Assembly: GCA_036723735.1 (NCBI GenBank)
Contig: DAIMGT010000003.1
Span: forward strand, 1-64,000
DNA length: 64,000 nucleotides
From: UBA4656 sp002405525
GTDB lineage: Bacteria > Pseudomonadota > Gammaproteobacteria > Xanthomonadales > Ahniellaceae
Reading direction: 5' to 3'
Position numbers and translations under genes: made by a program. The notes beneath the pieces are model-generated. The model worked only from the letters and a program-made list of their open reading frames with translations, ran no database searches and was not told the DNA's origin. Positions 57,189 through 64,000 of this stretch are shown one piece after another (positions within the stretch are counted from its first letter, which is position 1; every line of letters starts with the position of its first letter).

Positions 57189-58121
57189 CTACGCGCCCGC
57201 CGGCCCGTCGGACCGCCGGTCGGCGCCGGGCGCCGCCGCCGGCGGGTGGAACAGCCTGTCGAGCATGGAGCGATCGAAGGCATAGCCCTGGCCGCAGAAC
57301 TCGCAGCGGACCGCCATCGCGCCGGCGGCATCGAGCGCCGCCCTCGCCTCGGGCTCGCCGAGACTGAGCAGGACTCGTTCCACCCGCTCCCGACTGCAGC
57401 TGCAGGCGAAGGCGAGCCGGCGCCCGGGTTGCAGGCGCACGTCGTCCTCGACGAACAGACGGCGCAGCACTGTCTCCGGGGCGAGGGTGAGCAGTTCCTC
57501 GTCGGTAACGGTGCGGAACAGGAATCCGAGGCGCTCGAAATCGGCGCTCGGCGCACGGTCGCCGTGGCCGCCCTCGTCGGGGACCTGCTGCAGCAGCATG
57601 CCGGCGCAGACCGTGTCGGTGGCGGCCAGGCGGATCGCGGTCGGCAACTGCTCGGAGCGTTCGAAATAGCCCTCGAAGGCCTGTTCGAGGCGTTCGCCCT
57701 CCAGCGGCACCAGTCCCTGATAGCGCAGCCCGCCGGGTCGCTCGATGGTGATCGCCAGCAGCGCGTCGCCGCCGACCGCATCGAGCCGCGCCGGCAGGGT
57801 CGCGCCCGGCACGGTGCGCGCAATGGCGCGCACCGTGCCGGCATCGGTGCACTCGCCGAACAGCGTGCCCACGGTCGACGGCGCGCGCAGCTGCACCGAC
57901 ACGCTGCCGCGCATCTTGATGTCGCCGGCGAACAGGGCGGCCGCGGTCTGGCACTGGCCGAGCCAGTTCAGCACCTGCGGCGCGCCGGCGCCGTGCGCCG
58001 CGATTGTCCGCCATGCGGGCCCGAGGCGCGCGATGACGCCGCGCACGCCGGTGCGCTCGACGTGGAACGGCCGCAGCCAATCTCCACCAGCGGTCGAAAT
58101 CAGGGAAGATGGTGCGCTCAT
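57189..58121 (-). CDS. hslO: Hsp33 redox-regulated chaperone
   Basis: 310 residues from ATG 58121. The substrate-binding domain has the family's LGQCQTAAALFAGDIK and RLEQAFEGYFERSEQLPT stretches. The C-terminal redox zinc site is intact: CSCSRERV and CEFCGQGY supply four Cys (C-x-C ... C-x2-C) that bind Zn2+ when reduced and form disulfides under oxidative heat stress, turning on the holdase. Its start codon overlaps the divergent mtgA start codon. Confidence 0.95.
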   Translation of the reverse strand: MSAPSSLISTAGGDWLRPFHVERTGVRGVIARLGPAWRTIAAHGAGAPQVLNWLGQCQTAAALFAGDIKMRGSVSVQLRAPSTVGTLFGECTDAGTVRAIARTVPGATLPARLDAVGGDALLAITIERPGGLRYQGLVPLEGERLEQAFEGYFERSEQLPTAIRLAATDTVCAGMLLQQVPDEGGHGDRAPSADFERLGFLFRTVTDEELLTLAPETVLRRLFVEDDVRLQPGRRLAFACSCSRERVERVLLSLGEPEARAALDAAGAMAVRCEFCGQGYAFDRSMLDRLFHPPAAAPGADRRSDGPAGA

Positions 58122-58896
58122 GAGGCGAAGTATGCACCGGACCGGGTCCCGCGCCCGTCGACGCCCGTGGTGGCGCCGTGCGGCCCGCGCGCTGCTCCTG
58201 GCCGGCGGGGGGTTCGTGCTCGCGTCCGCACTGCTGGTCGGCGCGCTGCGCTTCGTCGCGCCGCCGGGCAGCGCGTTCATGCTGGCGCGCGCGGTCGACG
58301 CATGGCGCGCCGGGGAGACGGGGTTCCGCCTCGACCAGCGCTGGGTGCCGCTGTCGCGGATCGCGCCGGATCTGGCGCTGGCGGCCGTCGCCGCCGAGGA
58401 CCAGAAGTTCCCGCGCCATCACGGCTTCGACCTCGACGCGATCGGCGGCGCGCTGGCCGAGCGCCGGGCCGGCGGGCGCGTGCGCGGGGCGAGCACGATC
58501 AGCCAGCAGGTGGCGAAGAACCTGTTCCTCTGGGCGGGTCGCAGCTGGCTGCGCAAGGGCCTCGAGGTCTGGTTCACGCTGCTGATCGAGGCCCTGTGGC
58601 CGAAGTCGCGGATCCTCGAGGTGTACCTCAACGTGGCCGAGTTCGGCGACGGCATCTATGGTGCGGAAGCGGCCGCGCGCCGGTACTTCGGGCGCCCGGC
58701 GTCCGACCTGCGGCGCGGCGAGGCGGCGCGGCTCGCCGCCGTGCTGCCGGACCCGCGTCGGATGCACGCCGGCCGGCCGACGCGCCGCGTGCTGTCGCGC
58801 CAGCGCTGGATCGAACGGCAGATGGTCCAACTGGGCCCGGCCTGGCTCGACGGCGTGCTGCACGGTCGACGCGCCGCGGCTGCCGGGGCGCAGTAA
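58120..58896 (+). CDS. mtgA: Monofunctional peptidoglycan glycosyltransferase
   Basis: 258 residues from ATG 58120, or 254 from ATG 58132. One N-terminal helix (ARALLLAGGGFVLASALLVG) anchors it in the inner membrane. GT51 motifs: AAEDQKFPRHHGFD (catalytic Glu) near 85-98 and RGASTISQQVAKNLFL near 122-137, then WPKSRILEVYLN and GAEAAARRYFGRP. It polymerises lipid II into glycan strands without transpeptidation. Start codons of hslO and mtgA share two bases (58120-58121) head to head, so the start at 58132 is more comfortable if a leader is needed. Confidence 0.94.
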   Translation: MRRSMHRTGSRARRRPWWRRAARALLLAGGGFVLASALLVGALRFVAPPGSAFMLARAVDAWRAGETGFRLDQRWVPLSRIAPDLALAAVAAEDQKFPRHHGFDLDAIGGALAERRAGGRVRGASTISQQVAKNLFLWAGRSWLRKGLEVWFTLLIEALWPKSRILEVYLNVAEFGDGIYGAEAAARRYFGRPASDLRRGEAARLAAVLPDPRRMHAGRPTRRVLSRQRWIERQMVQLGPAWLDGVLHGRRAAAAGAQ

Positions 58897-58937
58897 GATC
58901 AGCCGGCGCCGCGGGCGAAGGCACGGGGAGGACGCGC

Positions 58938-59366
58938 ATGGCTAAGGTGGCGGAGCTGCTGGCCGACAAGGGTCGCGAAGTGTTCGCGATCGGGCCCGAC
59001 GAGCCGGTGCTGGAGGCGATCGAGCGGATGGCCGACAAGGGCATCGGCGCCCTGCTGGTGATGCGCGGGGAGACGCTGCTGGGCATCGTTTCCGAGCGCG
59101 ATTACGCGCGCAAGGTGATCCTGCGCGGGCGATCCTCGGCCGAGACGCCGGTGTGGCAGATCATGAGCGCGCCGGTGACCACGGTGTCGCCGCGCGACGG
59201 CGTGCAGACCTGCATGATGCTGATGACCGAGGGCAAGTTCCGCCACCTGCCGGTGGTCGACGAGGGTCGGGTGGTCGGCGTGCTGTCGATCGGCGACCTG
59301 GTGAAGGCGGTGATCGAGGAACAGCAGCGCGAGATCACCGAACTGCAGCGTTACATCGCCTCCTGA
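58938..59366 (+). CDS. CBS-domain pair protein
   Basis: 142 residues from ATG 58938, after GGGGAGGACGCGC. Two CBS repeats: DEPVLEAIERMADKGIGALL ... GIVSERDYARKVILRG (first) and TVSPRDGVQTCMMLMTEGKF RHLPVVD ... GVLSIGDLVKAVI (second), followed by a short amphipathic helix. CBS pairs bind adenosyl ligands (AMP, ATP, SAM) and tune partners; this stand-alone form is widespread and its partner is unknown. Confidence 0.92.
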   Translation: MAKVAELLADKGREVFAIGPDEPVLEAIERMADKGIGALLVMRGETLLGIVSERDYARKVILRGRSSAETPVWQIMSAPVTTVSPRDGVQTCMMLMTEGKFRHLPVVDEGRVVGVLSIGDLVKAVIEEQQREITELQRYIAS

Positions 59367-59418
59367 AACCCGCCGCGGTGCCCGGCGACGGTGGGTCGGC
59401 GACCTGCCCGCCGCAGGC

Positions 59419-59997
59419 GTGCGCGGTCGCCCCGATGCCCCGACCTTGACCCCGATCGACCCCCTCCGCCAGGCGCGCATCGAGCGCCAGCTCGCCGAAC
59501 TCGCCGCCCGCCTGCGACGGGCGGTCGAGTACGCCTGTCGGGGACGGGGCGGTCTCGACCTGGATGAGATCGAGCAGGAATCGCGGATCCGGCTGTGGAA
59601 GGCCCTGGACAGTGACCGGATCGAGGTCGCCGGTGCGTCCTATGTGCAGAAAGTGGTCGCCAGCGTCGTCATCGACGCCGGTCGGCGGGCCGCGGTTCGT
59701 GCCGCGGACCCGCTGCCGGACGACGATGCCGAAGCCGGCCCGGCGGGCTTGCTCGCCGAAGGGGCCGACCGCGCCGCGATGGACGGCGAGCACGTGGACC
59801 GCGTGCTCCGCTGCATCGAGGCGCTGCCGACCCGCCGCCGCGTACCGGTAAAGCTGCACCTGCAGGGTTATTCGCTGCCGGAAATCGCCCAACTGGAGGG
59901 CGTCTCGGCGGAGGCGGCCCGCAAGCTGGTGGCGCGCGGCCTCGACGAACTGAAGGACGCCCTGCGTGCGCAGGGCCTGGGTGACTTCGATGACTAA
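59419..59997 (+). CDS. ECF-like sigma factor
   Basis: 192 residues from GTG 59419 (a TTG at 59446 is possible). Region-2-like LDLDEIEQESRIRLWKALDS and SYVQKVVASVVIDAGRRAAV; region 4 LPTRRRVPVKLHLQGYSLPE IAQLEGVSAEAARKLVARGL DELKDAL. The two parts match ECF layout though region 2 is less typical. Its TAA stop (59995) overlaps the next gene by 8 bp, the usual sigma/anti-sigma coupling. Confidence 0.85.
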   Translation: MRGRPDAPTLTPIDPLRQARIERQLAELAARLRRAVEYACRGRGGLDLDEIEQESRIRLWKALDSDRIEVAGASYVQKVVASVVIDAGRRAAVRAADPLPDDDAEAGPAGLLAEGADRAAMDGEHVDRVLRCIEALPTRRRVPVKLHLQGYSLPEIAQLEGVSAEAARKLVARGLDELKDALRAQGLGDFDD

Positions 59998-60439
59998 GCC
60001 GAGCCTTTCCGCGATCTACCGCCAGGCCACCGCAGCCCGCGACAGCGGCATCGGCGCCGACGACGTCGCGCGCCTCGCCGCCGGCGAAGTCCTCGGCCAG
60101 CGCCATTCGGCCACGGTCGAAGCGCTGGCCGGCTCCGCCGCCGCCTTCGCCGCCTTCCGCGCCGCGCGTGCGGTGGGCGAAGCCCCGTCGCTGGAGACGG
60201 GCGCCGTCGTCGCCTTGCCGCGCCGCGTGGCCGCGCCGCGTCCTGCGCTGGCGATGGCCGCCGGCGTGATGGGCCTGGCCCTGGTCGCGGGACTGCTGAT
60301 GCGCCTGGACCCCCAGGGCCCGACGGTGCCGGTCGCCGCGCAGCCGGTGGACGACGTGATCTTCAGCGTGTCCTACGAGAGCGATGCCGCGATCGTCGCG
60401 CGGGACGAGGCGATCTTCCTCGACGAATTCGGCGGCTGA
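59990..60439 (+). CDS. Anti-sigma-like membrane protein
   Basis: 149 residues from ATG 59990. N-terminal ~95 residues are helical and cytoplasmic, without the Cys-rich zinc motif; one helix (ALAMAAGVMGLALVAGLLMR, near 84-103) follows; the periplasmic tail ends VARDEAIFLDEFGG. By position it should hold the overlapping sigma factor inactive. No close family recognised. Confidence 0.7.
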   Translation: MTKPSLSAIYRQATAARDSGIGADDVARLAAGEVLGQRHSATVEALAGSAAAFAAFRAARAVGEAPSLETGAVVALPRRVAAPRPALAMAAGVMGLALVAGLLMRLDPQGPTVPVAAQPVDDVIFSVSYESDAAIVARDEAIFLDEFGG

Positions 60440-60445
60440 GTCCCT

Positions 60446-60690
60446 CAGCCGAGTGAACTCGGCGCTACGCGAAAGATTCGCTCCGGCCGGCTGGTGCAGA
60501 GCGGAGTTCACTCCGCTGCGCCCCGCGATCCCGGTTGCACCCCGGTCGGGGGTCTTCAGCCGTCGGGGGTCTTCAGCCGAGTGAACTCGGTGCTACGCGG
60601 ATGATCCGCTCCCGCCGGCTGGTGTAGAGCGGAGTTCACTCCGCTGCGCCCCGCGATCCCGGTTGCGCCCCGGTCGGGGGTCTTCAGCCG
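60446..60690. repeat. Two-copy 111-bp palindromic repeat with a short insert
   Basis: Units start CAGCCGAGTGAACTCGG at 60446 and 60574, each 111 bp long, separated by a 17-bp duplicate (60557-60573). Each unit holds GAGTGAACTC (palindromic core) and GCGGAGTTCACTCCGC. A third unit begins at 60685 but breaks at once. The array sits between convergent sigma-partner and prfC stops. Confidence 0.85.
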
Positions 60691-60713
60691 ATGCTGGCGC
60701 GCTTCGCTCGCGG

Positions 60714-62312
60714 TCAATCCACCACCGCGCTGGCGTGTTCGCGGGTGGCGTCGAACGACACCTCGGGCCAGCGCTCCTGCGTCAGTTGCAGGTTGACCCG
60801 GCTGGGCGCGAGGTAGACCAGCAGGCCCGCGGCGTCCAGCGCCAGGTTCGGCGCCGCCTTCTCGCGGAACTCCTCCAGCTTCTTCGGCTCCGCGCAGCGG
60901 ATCCAGCGCGCCGTGGCCACGCCGACCTGCTCGAACACGCATTCCACGCCGTACTCGTCCTTGAGCCGGTAGGCCACCACGTCGAACTGCAGCATGCCGA
61001 CCGCGCCGAGCACCAGGTCGTTGCTCATCAGCGGTCGGAAGAACTGGGTGGCGCCCTCCTCGGACAGCTGCGCCAGGCCCTTGGCGAGCTGCTTCATCTT
61101 CAGCGGGTCCTTCAGGCGCGCGCGGCGGAACAATTCCGGCGCGAAGTTGGGGATGCCGGTGAACGACAGCGACTCGCCCGCGGTGAACGTGTCGCCGATC
61201 GAGATCGTGCCGTGGTTGTGCAGGCCGATCACGTCGCCCGGCCAGGCGCGGTCGACGATCTCGCGGTCGGAGGCCATGAAGGTCAGCGCGTTGGCCAGCT
61301 TCACTTCCTTGCCCAACCGCACGTGGAAGGCCTTCATGCCCGCCTCGAAGTGGCCCGAGCAGATGCGCATGAAGGCCACGCGGTCGCGGTGCTGCGGGTC
61401 CATGTTGGCCTGGATCTTGAAGACGAAGCCGGTCATGGCGTCCTCGCCCGGCTGCACCGTGCGGCTGGTGGTGGCGCGTGGCTTGGGCGAGGGCGCGTGC
61501 TGCACGAAGAAGTCCAGCAGCAGCTGCACGCCGAAGTTGTTCACCGCCGAACCGAAGAACACCGGGGTCTGGCGCCCGGCGAGGTAGGCCTCGAGGTCGA
61601 AGGGATGCGAGGCGCCCTTCACCAGTTCCAGTTCGTCGTGCAGTTCCTTCCACGCCTCCTCGCCGATCCGCGCGCGCAGCGCGGGGTCGTCGAGCTTGAG
61701 GATGGTGGAATCCTGGCGGGTGAAATTGCGGCCGGGCTCGAACAGATGCACCTCGTCGTCGACCAGGTGGTACACGCCCTTCAGGCGCGAGCCCATGCCG
61801 ATCGGCCAGGTCACCGGCGCGCACTGGATCTTCAGCACGCTCTCCACTTCATCCAGCAGTTCGATCGGCGAGCGGCCTTCGCGGTCGAGCTTGTTGATGA
61901 AGGTCATGATCGGCGTGTCGCGCAGCCGGCACACGTCCATCAGCTTGATCGTGCGCTCCTCCACGCCCTTGGCGCAGTCGATCACCATCAGTGCGGAGTC
62001 GACCGCGGTGAGCACGCGGTAGGTGTCTTCGCCGAAGTCGGCGTGGCCGGGCGTGTCGAGCAGGTTGACGATGCGCCCCTCGTAGGGGAACTGCATCACC
62101 GACGAGGTGACCGAGATGCCGCGCTCCTTCTCCAGCGCCATCCAGTCGGACGTCGCGTGGCGCGCGGCCTTGCGGCCCTTCACCGAGCCCGCCATCTGGA
62201 TCGCGCCCCCGAACAGCAACAGCTTCTCGGTCAGCGTGGTCTTGCCGGCGTCGGGATGGGAAATGATCGCGAAGGTGCGACGGCGCGCCGTTTCGGTGGC
62301 TTGCTGGGACAT
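60714..62312 (-). CDS. prfC: Peptide chain release factor 3
   Basis: 532 residues. GTPase motifs: ISHPDAGKTTLTE (near 17), DTPGHADFGEDTYR (near 85) and FINKLDRE (near 138). Then FSPAPSPKPR-like HAPSPKPRATTSR and the domain II/III sequence up to SFDATREHASAVVD. RF3 recycles RF1/RF2 after termination. Complete, and distinct from the EF-G-like gene at 28255. ATG 62312 is the family start. Confidence 0.97.
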   Translation of the reverse strand: MSQQATETARRRTFAIISHPDAGKTTLTEKLLLFGGAIQMAGSVKGRKAARHATSDWMALEKERGISVTSSVMQFPYEGRIVNLLDTPGHADFGEDTYRVLTAVDSALMVIDCAKGVEERTIKLMDVCRLRDTPIMTFINKLDREGRSPIELLDEVESVLKIQCAPVTWPIGMGSRLKGVYHLVDDEVHLFEPGRNFTRQDSTILKLDDPALRARIGEEAWKELHDELELVKGASHPFDLEAYLAGRQTPVFFGSAVNNFGVQLLLDFFVQHAPSPKPRATTSRTVQPGEDAMTGFVFKIQANMDPQHRDRVAFMRICSGHFEAGMKAFHVRLGKEVKLANALTFMASDREIVDRAWPGDVIGLHNHGTISIGDTFTAGESLSFTGIPNFAPELFRRARLKDPLKMKQLAKGLAQLSEEGATQFFRPLMSNDLVLGAVGMLQFDVVAYRLKDEYGVECVFEQVGVATARWIRCAEPKKLEEFREKAAPNLALDAAGLLVYLAPSRVNLQLTQERWPEVSFDATREHASAVVD

Positions 62313-62440
62313 CGCGGGGGAGGGCGGGCGCAGGCCTTGGCTGCGCGGGGCGCGGAGTATAGCGGCGCCGCTGGCATGCGCCTAAACGCGACGGCCGGGC
62401 AGGGCCCGGCCGTCGGTGTCGAACACGATGCAGCGCGCGG

Positions 62441-63286
62441 TCAGCGGCGACGCACCATCCACAGGCCGCAGCCCAGGGTCAGCGTGATCAGCGCCAGCAG
62501 CCCGAGGCGATCGAGGCTGGGCACGGGCAGGGTCGCGCCCAGGGCGCCGACCGTGCCCTCGTCGAAGCTGAAGGTGTCGATGCCGATGTAGTCGGAGTTG
62601 TCGCCCATGGGGCCGCCGCTGGTCACGAAGTAGCGGAAGGCGATGCGACCGCTGCCGCTGGAGGGAATACCACCCGCATTGGTCACCGTGATCTGGCACC
62701 ACGCGTTCGGATAGCCGGTGGTGGGCGTGATCGGGCAGTTGGTGGAGGTCACCAGGGTCGGGTTGACCGTGGTCAGCAGGGTGGTGAAGTCACCCACGCC
62801 GGCGGGGCCAGTGCCGACGTTGGTGCTGGCGCCGGCGGTGCTCAGGCGCACCTCGAGGCGGTCGGCGAACATCGGCGCGGTTATCGTCCGGGTCCAGAAG
62901 CTCAGCGACGCACCGGTGCCGAAGTTCACCTGCGGCGACACCAGCCAGGTGCTGATCGTGTTGGCGCCGGTGGTGCTGTTGAAGTTGGCGCCGATGTAGG
63001 CGGTCGTCGCACCGGCCTGCGCCGGGAACACGGTGTCGTTGCCCTGGAACCACGTGGTGGTGCCCACGGTCGTGCTGTTGTTGGTGCAGGTCCAGCCCGC
63101 GGGGCAGGTGCCGACGGTGTCGAAACCCTGCGTGATCACCGCGTTGGGCAGGAACGGCGAGGCGGCTGCCGGGGTGGCGGCAGTCGGCGCCTGCGGCGTG
63201 CGCGAGGTGGTCTGGGCCTGGGCCACGCCAGCGGCGAGTGCGAGGACGGCGAACGAGGCCGCCAGCGGACGAAGCATGAACGACAT
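62441..63286 (-). CDS. Secreted choice-of-anchor J protein with IPTL-like C-terminal anchor
   Basis: 281 residues from ATG 63286. Signal peptide (LRPLAASFAVLALAAGVAQA), then a jelly-roll 'choice-of-anchor J/cleaved adhesin' domain: FDTVGTCPAGWTCTNNST ... TTAYIGANFNSTTGANTIST WLVSP ... YIGIDTFSFDEG. The last 30 residues are LPVPSLDRLGLLALITLTLG then CGLWMVRRR: a V/I-P-S/T-L motif, hydrophobic helix and Arg cluster, as in IPTL-CTERM sorting signals. It is expected at the cell surface after processing. Confidence 0.85.
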   Translation of the reverse strand: MSFMLRPLAASFAVLALAAGVAQAQTTSRTPQAPTAATPAAASPFLPNAVITQGFDTVGTCPAGWTCTNNSTTVGTTTWFQGNDTVFPAQAGATTAYIGANFNSTTGANTISTWLVSPQVNFGTGASLSFWTRTITAPMFADRLEVRLSTAGASTNVGTGPAGVGDFTTLLTTVNPTLVTSTNCPITPTTGYPNAWCQITVTNAGGIPSSGSGRIAFRYFVTSGGPMGDNSDYIGIDTFSFDEGTVGALGATLPVPSLDRLGLLALITLTLGCGLWMVRRR

Positions 63287-63620
63287 GGGAAATCCCCCGA
63301 GGATCTGTGGTTTTTCTGGATGTCGCGGGCCGCTCCCCGCCCCGGCGACGCTGGCTGCGCGACGTCGATCGACGCGGCAGTACGCAAAGGCCGGCCTCCA
63401 TCGTGCCGACCTGCACCACGGCCGGCGACCTCGCCACCGGCCCGCACCGCGCGGCTGGTGGCCGGACAACACGTCACGATACGTTAACGCGCCGCCGCCG
63501 CGCGCGCAACTGCCGGGGCGCGGGGGCGGGGCGCAGTGCCCGTGCACGCCGGCGTGCCGGATCGCGCGCCGGTGCGCCGGGCGCGGTCGAGCGCGCCCGG
63601 CCGGCGTTGCACTCCGGGCC

Positions 63621-63698
63621 AGCATTCGATGACGTTGACCGCCAGGCCGCCGCGCGCGGTTTCCCTAGTACTCGTCGGCCATGTCGCGGCCGGTCGAG
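63621..63698 (-). pseudogene. Decayed second copy of the sdaA 3' end
   Basis: Seventy-eight bases match the true sdaA end at 63795-63872, with a few substitutions and one 1-base insertion, on the same strand at a 174-bp offset. The frame gives ETARGGLAVNVIEC but the stop codon is lost and reading continues. No other part of sdaA is present here. Confidence 0.85.
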
Positions 63699-63710
63699 GG
63701 GCGCGCGGCT

Positions 63711-63738
63711 CACGCGATGCGTTGAAGCGCATCGCGTG
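63711..63738 (-). terminator. Strong hairpin downstream of sdaA
   Basis: 11-bp perfect stem (63711-63721 with 63728-63738), six-base loop, lying between the sdaA stop and its decayed copy. No T run, so termination is uncertain. Confidence 0.5.
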
Positions 63739-63792
63739 CGCGCCCCGAGGGTCCACCCATGGATGGGCGGACGGATACCGGCACCGGGACGC

Positions 63793-64000
63793 TCAGCATT
63801 CGATGACGTTGACCGCCAGGCCGCCGCGCGAGGTTTCCTTGTACTTGTCGGCCATGTCGCGGCCGGTGTCGCGCATGGTGCGGATCACCTTGTCGAGCGA
63901 GACGCGGTGCTTGCCGTCGCCGCGCAAGGCCATGCGCTGGGCGTTGATGGCCTTGACCGCGCCCATCGCGTTGCGCTCGATGCAGGGGATCTGCACCAGT
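63793..64000 (-). CDS. sdaA: L-serine dehydratase, C-terminal part (continues beyond the window)
   Basis: Only the last ~68 residues are in the window: QIPCIERNAMGAVKAINAQR MALRGDGKHRVSLDKVIRTM ... KETSRGGLAVNVIEC. The Cys in IPCIERNAMG and the C-terminal Cys are those that bind the Fe-S cluster and fill the active site in the single-chain enzyme. It deaminates L-serine to pyruvate and ammonia. The stop is at 63793-63795. Confidence 0.95.
   Translation of the reverse strand, partial: LVQIPCIERNAMGAVKAINAQRMALRGDGKHRVSLDKVIRTMRDTGRDMADKYKETSRGGLAVNVIEC

Noticed and set aside
60446..60690. Possible CRISPR array
   Set aside because: Two long units with internal palindromes and no uniform spacers; no cas genes in the window.

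Overview
The window is very GC-rich chromosomal DNA with tight, mostly unidirectional gene runs and many ATGA-type overlaps. The gene set points to the Lysobacterales (Xanthomonadales), probably a Rhodanobacteraceae- or Lysobacteraceae-like gammaproteobacterium. Supporting genes are a PPi-type phosphofructokinase, a K+-insensitive H+-pyrophosphatase, a short adenylate kinase, GTP-type PEP carboxykinase with PEP carboxylase, a large TonB-dependent receptor, and secreted proteins with IPTL-like or 'FANxFE' C-termini. This is inference from family knowledge; no rRNA is present to confirm it. I saw no tRNA, rRNA, CRISPR array, transposase, integrase or phage gene.

Layout. 1-5.8 kb: the 3' part of a TPR protein, a very large secreted multidomain protein and a Yip1-type membrane protein. 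5.9-9.3 kb: a zinc-finger protein, then a three-gene overlapping LPS block (GT4, O-antigen ligase, KdtX-like GT2). 9.4-16.3 kb: a small flagellar-rod-like protein, hppA, a cation diffusion facilitator, a lipoprotein, PPi-phosphofructokinase, adk and a TusA-like protein. 16.4-19.4 kb: membrane protein, mpl, lipoprotein and Lon-substrate-binding-domain protein. 19.5-28.2 kb: a mainly minus-strand run (hemE, SPOR-like, WGR, DUF4870, EF-hand, membrane protein, phytase-like esterase, a frameshifted winged-helix gene, transglutaminase, SnoaL-like). 28.3-34.5 kb: EF-G paralogue, alpha/beta hydrolase, ppc. 34.6-41.7 kb: glycine-zipper protein, TonB-like proline-rich protein, an ECF sigma/Ser-Thr kinase pair, and a divergent secreted beta-helix protein. 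41.8-50.9 kb: amidohydrolase, a fatty-acid block (DUF4442, FadE, hydrolase) facing a TetR regulator, pckG and a histone-deacetylase-family protein. 50.9-60.4 kb: an ECF sigma/anti-sigma/DUF4097 operon, TonB-dependent receptor, small beta-barrel protein, hslO, mtgA, CBS protein and a second sigma/anti-sigma-like pair. 60.7-64 kb: prfC, an IPTL-type secreted adhesin-like protein and the 3' end of sdaA.

Functional themes. Glycolytic control looks PPi-based (Pfp plus HppA), with anaplerosis and gluconeogenesis encoded by ppc and pckG. Envelope biogenesis (LPS, Mpl, MtgA, lipoproteins) is prominent. Three ECF-type sigma genes lie within 21 kb, each overlapping a membrane partner (one a kinase, two anti-sigma-like).

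The most unusual signals are: a shared 'D-x-FAN-x-FE' tail on two unrelated secreted proteins; a TetR/hydrolase divergent promoter where both mRNAs may be leaderless; a small beta-barrel protein ending like a TonB-dependent receptor; a decayed second copy of the sdaA 3' end; a single-base frameshift in a double winged-helix gene; and several families of REP-like palindromes placed at gene 3' ends.
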